This document shows positions 35,721 to 48,000 of a DNA stretch of 64,000 bases, piece after piece (position 1 is the stretch's first letter; every line of letters starts with the position of its first letter). Source of the DNA: Gnetum montanum (taxonomy: Eukaryota > Streptophyta > Gnetopsida > Gnetales > Gnetaceae); the NCBI GenBank assembly GCA_015680685.1, contig MNCI01025343.1, positions 272,481-336,480 on the forward strand, in the 5' to 3' direction. The notes under the pieces were generated by a model that saw only the letters and a program-made list of their open reading frames with translations, was not told the DNA's origin and did not search any database. The position numbers were made by a program, and so were the translations under genes.

Positions 35721-36009
35721 CAAGAACCTTCATGAGAATCTTAGAGAATGCATAGTTGATCAGCATTAAGGACACACCAATGAACCAAGCCATTGGTGCA
35801 CACCTTTTAGAGGTGTCCATTGATCTCTATGAAGTGCTTTACCTAGTGAAGAAACTGTTATTTCTTCTAGTGGTCCAACCCTTATGGCATCTCCTAAGTC
35901 AGAAGATAGGTGAGAATGTTATCATATCATTTTGGCTCATTGGGCATTTGCTCAGTTATCATCCTAGCAAAGAGGATTTCATTAAGAAACGTATTAGATA
36001 ATGTGCTCT

Positions 36010-37060
36010 CTTCCTCTTTAACATCCCATCACAACTGAGATAAGTGATCAGCAACCACATTCTCAATTTCCTTTCAATCTATCATCATAAGATCAAATCC
36101 CTACAAGATCACCAGTCACCATATGACACGGGGGCTTACTGTTGGCTTGTTCATTAGGCAGAAGATGGTGCTATGGTTTGTGTGTACAAATACCTTATAT
36201 TCAAGCACATAATGCCTGAACTTCTCTAGATCAAACACCATTTCCATCAATTCTTTCTTTGTGGTGGTGTAGTTCAATGGTGCATCCACAATGCTTTGGT
36301 TGACACATTGGATGTAGTATGGACATTTCTTATCACCTAGCTATGTTAGCACTACTCCTAAACTAGAAATAAGAATCATTTCTCCTCCTAACCTAGCTAT
36401 GTTATTCCTTGGATGATTCTTGCTTGCGATATTCTATCCCCCAATACAATGCCCTTCTGGACCATGAGGTGACTTATCTGCCAATTGAGCCATAATTTGG
36501 TTTCAACACATCGCTTCAACACTTTCTCAAGGTGGTCTAGGGCTTGCTCAAATGTAGCTCCATAGGTGGAGAAGTCATCCATGAAGACTTCAACACCACT
36601 ACCAATCTACTATTGAAAAATGCTCTCAAGACAAGGCATTGAAATGTATCATGAGCATTGCATAGACCAAACAACATCTTACAATATGCAAAACTCCCCC
36701 AAAGACTTGTGAATGTTGTTTTTTCTTAGTCCTCTAGTGAAATTTGAATTTGGTTATAGCCACTATAACCATTTAGGAAGCTGTAGTACTAATGCCCTAA
36801 TATTGTGTTTAGCACCTAGTCAATAAATGGGAATGGAAAATGATCCTTGAATGTTTCCATATTTAGTAGCTTGAAATTAATGCAAACCCATCATTTTCCA
36901 TCTTTATTTGGCATAATTATGAGTAGACTAACCGACTCACTATGTTCAATGGGGTATATGAACCCCACCTTGAGGAGTTGCTTAATTTCCTCTTTGATGA
37001 TTTGCTTTAATTTGGGATTCAGTTGCCTTTGTGATTGTCATTTTGGCTTCATGGCCAGGT
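36010..37060 (-). pseudogene. Element B reverse transcriptase and RNase H
   Basis: The minus-strand RT runs from WWVCINFKLLN (about 36905), through KDHFPFPFID, YYSFLNGYSGYNQI (catalytic Asp of FLDGYSGYNQ is Asn), EKTTFTS, FGLCNA, EVFMDDFSTYG (36590-36555, MDD core kept) to LKRCVETKLWLNW and IVLGDRIS (36397). RNase H follows: LNYTTTKKELMEMVFDLEKF, VFVHTNHSTIF and ENVVADHLSQL (about 36270-36035). The wording of these blocks is that of Athila-type elements. Several stops replace Gln codons. Confidence 0.88.
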
Positions 37061-37508
37061 TGATGTAGATGCGATGCTAGCATATCCTAGGATCAATCCA
37101 TGTGAGTTCAAGATATGACCAAGCAAAAGCTGTTGACCATCTTTCAACTACCTTCAACAACATCTATTTTTGTTCTGGATTAGGTCTTACATTGATTATA
37201 ACTAGCTTCTTATTTTTCAAAAACATGTATTTCATTCTAGTTGGTAACATTTTCAACTCAATGGGCTGTTGTTTAAATTTGTTAGGAATTTCCAACTCTC
37301 CCCAATAGGTATCATCATTTGTATCATCAGAGAGTTGGTGATGAACTTGCTCTAGTTCATTCATGCTCATGACATATTCACATGTCAAGCTCTTAGTTGG
37401 TTTCATGCAAAGTGTGCTACTTTCTTAATTAGCGGTCAACCACTAGGTGCCCTCCAATTTCATGGTTGCTATGTATAGACACCTTTGAATTTCTACTTCT
37501 GGCACATA

Positions 37509-37960
37509 CTATTTGCATGTAGAGATAGATGCTTGCTTGATGATCCAAAGTTTTTGCACACAATTGCACCCATTATCACTGTACATGATGCATGGAACTT
37601 GCTTCTTCTCAATCTTTCCAAATGCATTTTCTTTAGAGATTTCCAAGGAAAGATCTCTGATGTCCATTCTTACATCTACGATGCTCAGCCATGCTCTTCC
37701 CATGATGATTGGAAAGTCCCCTTTGTTGTTCTCCACTTTGATTACCAGAAAATTGACAAGATAAGACTACCCATAGACAGTGGTCATAATGTCTTCTACC
37801 AATCCCAATGGAATAGTGATGGACTAGTCTACTAATTCCAATCTTATATTTCTCTTCTTGAGAGGAGGCAAGTTCCAGGCAATGTACATCTCATGAGAAA
37901 TCTAATTAACATTAAAACTTAAATTAAGAAGAGCCTTGCATGGTTCATTCCTAGCAATCT
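37509..37960 (-). pseudogene. Element B protease, active site lost
   Basis: The minus strand aligns with the protease of element A. The triad region reads KALLNLSFNVN where A has KALLDSGSEVN, so the catalytic Asp and Gly are gone. The C-terminal half is a clean frame (37736-37509) with GDFPIIMGRAWLS and DLSLEISKENAF. A linker with KMLPTRMKYMFL (37406-37164) leads toward RT. Confidence 0.85.
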
Positions 37961-37964
37961 ACAA

Positions 37965-38682
37965 ATAGATTAGAGGACTTCCAGGATTGGCTAACTTCAT
38001 AGCAAGGTTTCCTACACGGATTCAATCAGACATAGTATGAGTAAGCATTACAGTATGAATCCTTGGTAGAGTTTGGTTTGAAGGAGGCCTAAATAAATTT
38101 GATTTGGAGGAAGAGGCAAGAGTAAGATTGTCAACCACAAGTGTAGGTGATGGCTTAGGTTGACTATAGGGTTGAAAGAAAGGTCTTTTTTTTATTGGGC
38201 ATTCAACCCCTCCGATTGATGATTGGGTTGCAAATTAATAGCCCTCATAGCATTACGTTGTTATGGTTGAGCTGGTAGTTCACCTTGCATAGGAGGAGCA
38301 AGTGGTAGCTATGAAACTAGAGAAGGAATGTGTGCAGGGGGGATGAGGATAAGGATAGGAGGAGGTTCCCCTTCTTTCATGCAAAGATCGAGTTCGATAA
38401 TAGTTAGAAGGATGGTAGTAAGGCTATAAATGAGAAACATGATTGGAAGAGTCACGTGGAGACATGGGTTGCGAAATGTGATAACCATATGGATTAGGCT
38501 ACTGGTAAGGGTATTTTTACCTTGGCAATGCTAGCACCCAGGCTTGTGGTTGTTGGTGGAACGACCTAAAATTACCTTGAGGGTAAGGAAACCTTCTAGA
38601 TTTTTACCTTTTTTTAAGTCATGGATGTTAGAAATACATCCTATAATTTTGTAGATGTGATACAATGGGGAAAAATCCCTTA
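37965..38682 (-). pseudogene. Element B gag, 3' portion
   Basis: The continuation of gag beyond the insertion of C. On the minus strand the first residues after the junction are KGFFPIVSHLQN, matching KECCPIISHLQES in A. A Pro/Gln-rich tail resembling A's gag end follows, with stops. The 5' portion is at 55846-57669. Confidence 0.8.
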
Positions 38683-38687
38683 GGGTG

Positions 38688-40288
38688 TGAAACACCATGG
38701 AAATTGTGAATCGGCCTCAGGTGAAGATTCACGATTCAGGCAAAAGTTCGTGATAGAATTCCGGAAGGTAGAACAAGGCAAAGCAAGGCGAAACGGCCCT
38801 CGGCATCAAGTCTCCAACTTCCTTATAAATTCCAATTTTACTATGTTTTCTGTCTTTACGCTACATTACGCAACATAGTGTAATGACGCTTAGCGTAATT
38901 CTGCTTAACATAGTTTAACATCAGAAGGTGACTTACTTCAATAGATTTGGTGAAGTTTAAGGCCTGAGCAACGTAATATGCGACTTCTCGCATATCCTGC
39001 TAAGTCTTTTGTCTTGGGTCAGATTTACGCTCTGTTACGCAAGGTAGCATAATGAGCTTCAAAAAAGATCAAAGGGAAAGTCCAAAGGAAGCGTGACAGA
39101 TCGGCCCCTTTCTTTTTATAGATTGATCGCCTTATGCTCGTTACACTACGCAGCGTACATCAGTGTAATTTATCATTGAGTTGATCTTATTTTACGGTTC
39201 ACTACGCTTTGCTGCGTAAATGAGCATAAAATAGCTTGATCCACATTTCCATACTTTGTTACGCTCGACCACGCGACGCAGCGTAAACAAGTGTAATACA
39301 GCGTAAAGCCCGCAAAAGCAGTTACGCATTTGCTATCCATACGCGCAATACGCTGATAAGCGTATTATGCGTAATCATGAAGCAGCTTCGGCAAAGTGTT
39401 GACAGTGTACGTCGCAATGTGACGTGACATAGCCAGTTCGTCAAGTCAACGGTATCAGGAAAGTTCGAGACACGTGTCATCAAGGCCGTGCCTTTTTTGC
39501 ATATTATAAATACCTCAGTTGGTGAAGAGAAGAGGGACTACTTTTTTGGACTTCTTGAACAGAGAGCAGCGGCTGGCATCTTGAACTTTTGGCAGTTATC
39601 TTCCTTGAGTAGAAACGAGAGAGATTTTTTGGAGCATTTTTGGCAGCAGGAGCGATCATACCGTTTGGCGAAAATACAGTTCTCCCATCGATGATCCTTG
39701 GCAGTTTTGAGCAGAGACTATCCAAAGCGAAGAAGATAGATCAGAGATCGCGAGATCATCTGGTGCGGTTGACAAGATCTATTGACCAGACACAGTTGGT
39801 TGATAGACATCCGAGCTTGACCTTCCTTGCACTCTGTCTTTGGCTTATAAGGTAGATCGAGCTCCATTCTGCACTCCTTGTTAAACAGTTTTCTTATTAT
39901 TTTGTGTATGTTCCGTACAAGATAATCAGAGTCATCCCATTGTAACTTTGTATACAAAATACTCATTTTTTCGAGTCAAAATACAGATCTTGAAATCATG
40001 CATTTCTCTTAAATCCGATTCCCTTTGTTGTGTTAACGTTGTCATTATTGGAATTTATCTACATCGTTTTCCTCTCTTTTCGCGATTTATCGAATCAAAT
40101 CGTTCCACGAAACATATATAATCTTCGTCGATTTACTGATTTAGTAAGTCCCTATTTGATCGACAAGACCGTTTAGGGCACTGCAGATTCATTTTCTCTA
40201 GCACAGCCCTCGCACGGATCCGTGGTTAAAACTGTGTACACGGATTTTTTTTGGTATTTTCCAGCTACCGACATTTTCCGTCGTTACA
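38688..40288 (+). repeat. 5' LTR of element C
   Basis: 1601 bp, the same length as the 3' copy. U3 (about 38850-39400) is filled with TTACGC/GCGTAA words on both strands. It has no long open frame of its own. Transcription would start about 30 bp after the TATA box at 39502-39513. Confidence 0.97.
39502..39513 (+). promoter_or_regulatory. TATA box of element C LTR
   Basis: ATTATAAATACC follows the array of TTACGC words. The same box is at 55054-55065 in the 3' LTR. This is the expected promoter for the genomic RNA. Confidence 0.75.
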
Positions 40289-40294
40289 GTTTTC

Positions 40295-40311
40295 TGGCAC
40301 TAGAAGGAGGG
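40295..40311 (+). promoter_or_regulatory. Primer-binding site of element C
   Basis: TGGCACTAGAAGGAGGG begins six bases after the LTR end. The TGG start and position are right for a tRNA 3' end complement; I do not name the tRNA with confidence. A leader of about 230 bp follows up to the gag ATG at 40540. Confidence 0.7.
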
Positions 40312-40539
40312 CTTAGGCTCCAATTCATATTTTTACGGGTAGCCCTGTAAGCGATCTGTACCCGCGTTGCCAAAACGTAAACGTAATACCTCTAGGGAAG
40401 TTTACAAAAAATCGTGCGGTGTAGATCGGTCACAGTGACGATTCCTTTGAAATCCTACAGGGTAGAAAGCCTAATTGCGATCTTTTTTGTCCATCGCTTT
40501 TTGGATCTAGTCATTTGTCGCCATTATCCTACTTGACCA

Positions 40540-43321
40540 ATGGATTCTGCATTCACAACCACAGCCGCCATGATCACAACTGACTCGGGTGCCACATCTG
40601 TGAATCCCATCGCTGCCACTGGACCAGCTTCTGGTGTTATAGGACCCCAGGGACCATCGCGTCGGTCATTGAGATTGCAGGGCAAAGACCCTGTATTTAC
40701 CGTCGTGACCCCTGAGGAATATAACTTCATCTACATCAAGATCCAGGCAAAGCTTGCTGTTAGTCGAGCTGAAATTGAGGCGAAACGAAATTTTGAGATG
40801 ATCCACCGAGGGGGTCAGGATTTTACCCCTACCACCTACGACATCATTCCTTTGACAGAACATTACCATGAAATCATAACACAATTGGTCATGGCTAGGA
40901 GTCAGGCTACTCGGGCTATGCTGGAACCCCAAAACGGGGAGGAAGAAGATGATAAATTTGCAGCCCAGTCTGAACATTCATATCACACTCTGAGTCCCCA
41001 TACCTACATAAATGCCTTATTCCCTCTCAACGGAGAAGCTGCCCCTCTTAATCTTGCCATGACCACACAAACTCACATTCCTGTCATCTTGTAAGCCACT
41101 ATGTAGTCATCTGGGCTGCAAGTGCAAATACCCCAAAATAACATGGGGGCAGTCTCGTCACTGCGCGTAATCAGCATTCCGTCGGTGGTCCTAGCATCCA
41201 CCATGCCCCATTTCATCCCTCAGATCTAACCCCATGCCATATCTACAACTCGCCCAGTGCAAACTTTGTCGCTGCCGCCCCCTCCAAGCCAACAGACCAC
41301 AGCCATCGTTCAGCCATAGATATCCGCCCAACAGCCCATTGTGAGTTAGTGGATCATTCCCGTGGCACAACATAACTAGTCTGCGGTATATGGTGTGCAA
41401 CCCTTGGCTGCACCCACAACGCATGTTCCGAAGATGGTCCCACAATATCCTTATCATCCCTACATTACACAGCCGGCGGCGCCTAATCTCTCTTCTCAAA
41501 TCGGTGGGTGGTGGTCCTCACAGGCACCTCTGTTTGCAGGGATCCTCGCCGCATCATCTACCAGTCAAACCATTCCTCCATTCCCATTACCTGGCGTGAC
41601 TCTTGTAGGTCAACCCCCTGCTCCCCCTACACAAACATCTTCATCAACAGGCTTAGATCAAGCATTCTTACTTATTCAGACCCTCACCGAGGAGGTTAGA
41701 CGCCTTAAGGCCACTGGTTCAGACACTATATAGATTATGGACTTCTATCAAGATGATCCTATTAGTCCAGCAGTCCCCATGCTGTTGTTACCACTAGGGA
41801 TGTCCTTACCCCATTTTACTAAATATAATGGGGAGGGAGATCCCAATGCTCACCTGGTTACCTTCAGATCCAAATCTTTGTTGTTACAGCAGTGGCCTCA
41901 CACAATCATCTGTGTCTTTGCTATGTCTCTGGCAGGGAAAGCTTTAGATTGGTATTGAGCCCTCCCTCGCTCTTTCATCTCAACCTTGGAAGAGCTCTTG
42001 ACACAGTTCGTGACTTGCTTTAAATAAAACCTAAAGTCGGAGGTCACGTTAGATCAACTCATGGGAGTGAAACAGGACCCGCTCGAACCAGTCCAAAAAT
42101 TTATATAGCGGTGGAGTGCTACTTTGAATGAAATCCGTGAGCCAATCGTGGAGGCCCATTTGCTGGCCATATTCAAAGGAGCAGTTAATGATTTTATTAA
42201 GTCTAAGCTGTATTATCTTTCCCCTAGCTCTTTACATCAAGCCTTCGCCCAGACTAAAAGCATCCAAGATGCTGCGGCGACTAGCAAGGATCGGCATACG
42301 TCACCTACAAAAATGCTAAGAACAAAGGTAAGGATAAAGGTAAAACAACCACAATGACGGTAGCTGCGTTGGCTGAAGGCGCTAAGAAAAAAAACAAGAA
42401 GGCACCTACGGCATCACCCGAGACCAAGGCTAGTGCGGGTAGCACCGGCCAAGACACATCTGCTGCTGAAAAGCCCCCTCAGCCAAAACCAAACTTTGAG
42501 CATAAAGATCGCTCAAAGTATACGGCCCTCCCTGTAAAACACTTAGAACTTTTGAAACAACTACTAGGGGTAGGATACATTCAGACTAAGAAGGTATCCG
42601 AGGAAGCTTTGAAGTGTCACAGACGTCACTGTGAACTGCTGAAGAATCCTTCTTTAGCTCTACCTGATGAACCACTAGTTCCGAGGTCTTTCAGACTGGA
42701 CCGTTTTTGTGACTACCACCAGTTGTGTGGTCACGACATAAATTACTGTTGGGCGTTGAAAGACGACATTCAATGCATGATCGACGATGGTCATTTGAAA
42801 CTAGACAGCAGTAGTCCAACGTGTCCAGAAAACCAGGCATTGCACATGTACCAGGATCCGTTGAACGCAAATAACGCACCCTACACGATCAATGTGGTGA
42901 GTACGGATAGTGAAAGAGAGGTACCGCCAAAACAACCTTTTGTTTTACGCGTGCCTACCAGTTCACCTCAGGGGACAAGATTTTCACTGGCAGCTAGTGG
43001 TGTCTCAAGGCCACCCTTCATCATTCGGGCATCTTCTCCAGATTCAACTCAGCCTCCCAGTAATAGTAAAGCCGTGGCTATGTCCGCGCCCACACCTAAG
43101 GCACGTTTCATTCTCAGGGTGCCAAAATCACCAGCTGCCCCTTTTACACAGGGGCAGGCTTCTAACACAAATCACCAATCATCACCTAATAAACAAAGGG
43201 GAGGGGATGCGTCTAGTAATGCCGCTAAAAACCATGTTACGCTAGGCTTTGCTAGGCCCAAGCCCTTGGCCTCTGTCCCTACGTCTGCGCCTCCTGGGCA
43301 ACACAAAGGTGCAGAAACATA
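40540..43321 (+). pseudogene. Element C gag
   Basis: The ATG at 40540 starts MDSAFTTTAAM. One frame runs to 42357 with stops at about 41092, 41101, 41227, 41320 and on to 42105 (several read TAG or TAA where Gln is expected, and TGA at 41956 after ALDWY). A Pro/Ser-rich stretch is followed by the retrotransposon gag domain: LPHFTKYNGEGDPNAHL, FAMSLAGKALDWY, LEELLTQFV (41790-42030). At a run of A near 42308 the frame shifts by one. The rest (to 43321) has the Tat-type zinc motif FCDYHQLCGHDINYC followed by WALKDDIQ (about 42705-42775). It would form the particle shell. Confidence 0.88.
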
Positions 43322-44361
43322 GCCACCCACCCTCGGCAAGAAAAAGAGTAACCCTCTGACCGACGCCGTTCCACCCAGGGAAATCTGTCTCTTAGGGCGA
43401 ATGGAAGAAGACAGAGGGGATAAATAAGCCAGTAAAGAACAGGACCTCCTCGACGTGTTTACGCAGGTCAAGCAGGCTCTAAAACAAAAAAACACAACGC
43501 TGAGCCTCTATGACCTGCTCATGGCGTCTCAAAAACACTGTGAGGCTATGGTCCGCATGCTGACATCCATACCTATGGAGGAAAGCTTACCAGCGGAGGA
43601 GGAAGCGATACACGCTGTCATGTTTCCCTCCGACGCTGAGCGACCTAAACCTACCTCGTTGACCTTTCATGATGAATCCATCAAAGATGATCCCGAGAAA
43701 GGTCAGGTGACAACTGAATCCATGTTTATCACCATCCGGGTCGGTCAATACCGGAACCAGAGGGTGCACGTGGACGACGGCGCAGCTACAAATGTCATTC
43801 CTNAGAACCAGAGGGTGCACGTGGACAACGGCGCAGCTACAAATGTCATTCCTTATCCCATCGTGGATAGGTTGGGTCTGGTCGACCAGATCAGTCCCTC
43901 AATGACAATGTGCGTAAAGTCGTTCAACGGAGCATAGGTTTAGGTCAAGGGAATGGTGCGCATCGAATTTGTGGCAGGGGATCAATTCCCAATGGATGCT
44001 ACATTCCTTGTTGTTGAGGAGATGCCCGGGTTCAACTTAATTCTAGGGAGGTCCTGGCTAGCCCAACTGAGGGCGGTTTCTTCATCAATCCATCAGGAGA
44101 TACATCTCCCTTACGCAGGGGGAGAAGTAGTGATACGCAGTGACGAAATCACCCCCAGGACTATCAACAATGTCGAAGAAGAATGGGGTTTGGAGATAGA
44201 AACATTAGATGATCAGGCCCATCCCTAAATCCCTAAACAAACCGAAACGACTGATGACAGTCTAGCTTGGGCCAACCTGCCATTTCAGGATGGCGGTGTG
44301 GAAGAGTCAGACTGCAAATCTCCCCACCCTTATGCATCATTGAACAGAGCCATCAAGAAAT
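43322..44361 (+). pseudogene. Element C protease
   Basis: It continues in the gag frame after stops at 43321 and 43426. The catalytic block reads VHVDDGAATNVIP and, after an N, VHVDNGAATNVIP, then YPIVDRLGL, MVRIEFVAGDQ and FNLILGRSWLAQL (about 44030-44065), as in Tat proteases with VD(G/N)GA in place of VDTGA. A 48-bp block is duplicated around the N at 43803, in frame, possibly from assembly. Stops at 43935 and 43941 (TAG) and at 44226 (TAA) interrupt it. The frame can be followed to a TAA near 44361. RT does not follow for another 5 kb. Confidence 0.85.
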
Positions 44362-44399
44362 AATTACGAATTAGTGATTGATGTGAATGGCATTTACGT

Positions 44400-44590
44400 G
44401 CATTCTCCTGTCTTTATTAATTTTGCTTTTTACGCTTAGCGGTTTGCATTGTCAATCTTCTTTAATATATTCATACATATTTACGCTTGCTATTCATTAC
44501 GCCAGTCACATTTCTTTATATACGCTATTTACGCTCGTTGATCACTTTAGTGCAATTACGCAGAAATGTACATTATTATCAATTACGCTT
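44400..44590 (+). repeat. TTACGC word cluster
   Basis: Seven TACGC words lie on the plus strand within about 200 bp, at 44429, 44482, 44498, 44520, 44530, 44557 and 44584 (approximate). The same word fills the LTR U3. The cluster sits just after protease, at the start of the spacer. Confidence 0.75.
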
Positions 44591-44605
44591 CCAAACTTAT
44601 GCAAT

Positions 44606-44847
44606 GGGCCCACAACGGCCTAAAACTAGCAGAGGCCCGCAATGGCCTTAAACTAGCGAAGGCCTGCAACAGCCTAAAACTAGCGAGGGCCCGCAACGGC
44701 CTAAAACTAGCAGTGGCCCGCAATGGCCTTAAACTAGCCATGGCCCGCAACAGCCTTAAACTAGCAATGGCCTGCAATGGCCTTAAACTAATTCCCCGGT
44801 ATCTTACGCAAATGTTACACGATGGCCCGCGATGGCCTTAAACTACC
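44606..44847 (+). repeat. 24-bp tandem array
   Basis: Seven adjacent units and one detached unit of about 24 bp, of the form GGCCCGCAATGGCCTTAAAC followed by TAGC. Variants are CAACGGCCTAAAACTAGC and CAACAGCC. On the plus strand it would read as an eight-residue repeat (RNGLKLAM-like), but I see no start or domain. The TAAACTAGC end recurs in the array at 52559-53050. Confidence 0.9.
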
Positions 44848-45044
44848 AATTCTATGTCACAACAATGTAACTTATTCAAAAACTTTAACAACTACACTTA
44901 CGCATTGCAAATCAAGAGATAAAACCAAAAAAAAATAAAAATAAATAGCATTTAAAACCATACAAAAGATCTTAATGCCAGTCTTTTCGACATTCATATA
45001 ACCATTGTCCAATTCCAATCAATAAAATCATGCGTAAGTTGCAG

Positions 45045-48000
45045 TTACGCATCCCCCCTGGTGCCACTATCACCCGTATCCCTTAGGTCAGGCTCCAAGC
45101 CTAATGAATCGTCCTCAAGTGGGTCGTCCTTCTTAGGAGGTATTCCTTCGTGAGGAATGCCATCCCCACGAAGCCCTTGCTCTAATGTCGGCTCCACAAG
45201 AGGACGCTCTCCGCTATTACGCTCCTCTTCTTTTGCTTGTTCCTCATCCTGTTCGCCTTCTCCTTCCAATTCTTGTACCTGTATACAGCAGATACATTAG
45301 CAAAGACTTGACATTGTAATCATAAAATTTAAATTTAATAATGTTTAAACTTACTCGCGATAGCCCTACTTCTGCAACAAAGGGAAGCTGTTCTAAACCG
45401 ACCCATAGACGCTACATAATCTCATCTTCCGTTAGTTCAGACCATACGTTGTTCCCCAGAGCAGCTCCAGCCTTCACCTTCCCCTTTTCCACACTAGTCC
45501 AGCAAGGTGGATCAGGGAAGAAAGTAGGGATAGTAGTCTCACCCCCAGGAAGAGTCATTTCTCTTTCTGGTGACGCGCTTACTGTCACCTGCTCCTGGAA
45601 CTTCTCAAAGGCTTTGGACACATCAATGACATCAAGGAATACTCACAAGGTTTGAGCTTCCACGGCAGAATCACGGTAATGCTGACGATAAGAGAGACAC
45701 TCTCGCTTATACAGATGCTTGTGATCTTTTTCCTTCTGCCCCCATTCTTGCACGCTTGCGCAGAAATCCTTCCAGTCTTGGCTTTTCTGAGATAACAGCT
45801 CTATTTGCATTCGCTGCTCCACCAACTCCCGACTGGTTTGCACGCTGTTCTTGATTACTGTCCAATAGTGAGAGTAGTCAATCACAGCTGTGTGCCAGTC
45901 CTCATCACCCGTTGCCTGCACCTGTAGGAACTCGCATCGCGATTTTAAGTCTCCGACCTTTTTGGCCAGAGACTCCTTCTCCCTCTCTAATCTCTGCAAC
46001 CTTTTCCAGAGGTCTTCATTGACACTCTTACTCTCCCACAAGGAGTGAGTCGAGCGTAACGCACATTTACGCATCTCCTCATAAATGCTGTGTGGCATGA
46101 CCGCCCCGTCAAATGGAGGCTCCACTGTGTCCAAATTAATCGGCTCCGTTGGGTCCCATCGAAGGCGAGCTCTTGACAGCAAACATTATCAATATAAATG
46201 AAACATTACCACTTTCTAATAAAATAAACCAATTATATCTATAACATACCAGCTCCAGGATCGACGTGCTCGAGGTGCTCGATCATATCGCTGACAACAC
46301 CCTCCATGAAGGCGAATTTGTCAGGAAACTCTCTCCATGTTCCGCTCACAAAGGCAGACGTGGATACATCTTTTTCACCTGTAGTGTAATTTAGTTAAAA
46401 ATATTAATTATTAACAAAACTCCTCAAGACATCCAACACGCTTACTACCTCTGCCGGTCATAGTGGGGAGTGCGTCAACAGTTCCCGCCTCCTCCCTCTC
46501 CTCACGTACAAGAGTCTGTGTGTCGCTAGTCCTAACAGCTGGGGCCTCTTCCTCCAAAACTAGGGCCCCTTCCCCACGACTTAATATCACTGCCCCTGTC
46601 TCAGGGGTCAACTGCTTCGTAGGTCTCACTGTTCACATCACATACACATTTAGGCGATTCAAAATATCTTGAATAAAAATTACGTAATACAATAACTTTC
46701 ACTACGTTTCTTTTACACTTACCAGGCGAAGGTTTACTCCATTGAACTCTAACTTGCATGGTTTGGCCTGTGCCACTCCCAGGCTCCACAGAGGCCTCAG
46801 TTAAGCGAAGCTTTTTACGCCAAGCCGAAGGCTCTATAGTTTCAGCCGCCAAGCGTTTCCCCCGCGAAGCATCGCCAGTGTAAGTGGGCATCACCCCGCC
46901 TAAGCTGTCGGGGCCTCGCACTCGAGACGCCGCCAAATCCCTTGTCGTTATAGACAGAGACTCGCCAATCCCTTTTGGGGGATCCTGTCCATGGGTAGTG
47001 CCAAAAATGTGGGTAATCCAAGGTTTGGATAGCTGGTCTCGATCCTGCAGCACCCAGACCCCATTCCTCTGNGGGATAAATTGTCTTGGCGATCTCTGGT
47101 TTGATATTCTTACAAGGGATCCCCTTAGCCTCCTTCTTGGCCCCTAGCCACTCCTCTAGCCACTCCTGGCAGGCAAGGCTCCTCTTCACCTTTTCCTCTA
47201 TGGGAAGGCCGTCAGAGGGGACGTCGAAAAGGTCTACAAAAAGCTGAGCATCAATATCAAAACTTACACATACGTGATGCATGCGCGTGCAAAAGCACTC
47301 AACCCTTTTGCCGAAGGAGTTGACCAAGGTTAACATTTCACCGAAGGGGACATCAGGGGTTACGGCCAAAAATAAGTGCATTAGCCTCGCTTGGCGTAGC
47401 TTGGTAACCACCGCAACCAGGGCTGCTGCATGACCAAGCCAGCGTTGTGCCTCCTTGATGTCACCATAGCGGAAGAGAAGGGTATTCGCCTCGTGGCCAG
47501 AAATGGTAAGGGTAATCTGCCAGGATTCCCTGACTGAAAAATGCAAGACACACGTCAAAAAACACTATTACGCGACATTCACGATTCACAATTACATTAT
47601 GCAACAATAAAATGCACAGCAATTTTACCAGGTCCAAATGGCAAAGGAAATGGAGGGAGTTTCCTTTGCACGTCTGCAACGGTAAGGGGCGGATCCAAAG
47701 TCCAATCGTCATGTAACCACCCAAGATTCTGGCAATTCTCGAAAGCATCAGCATAATGGGTAGGGTATTCATGAATGTCGAAGCCGATCTGCCCCATTAC
47801 ACCAGTGCGTACATTGCTAGTAGAGGTAAACGCCTTTATTGCCATTTCAGTCCAAGTTAAGGTATCACCATTGCCTACTAACTTATTCTCATGGATAAAA
47901 AACCTATACCATACCACATATGTTTATCTTACGCTTCAAATAATAGACATATAATGATAGTACCGCCAATAAAACCACTTACCCCCCTGAATAATACACT

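Noticed and set aside
39488-39855. Open frames repeated in both LTRs of C
   Set aside because: They overlap the R-U5 region just after the TATA box, have no domain, and differ in length between copies.
44606-44847. CRISPR-like array
   Set aside because: Units are contiguous with no unique spacers, and the context is a plant retroelement.
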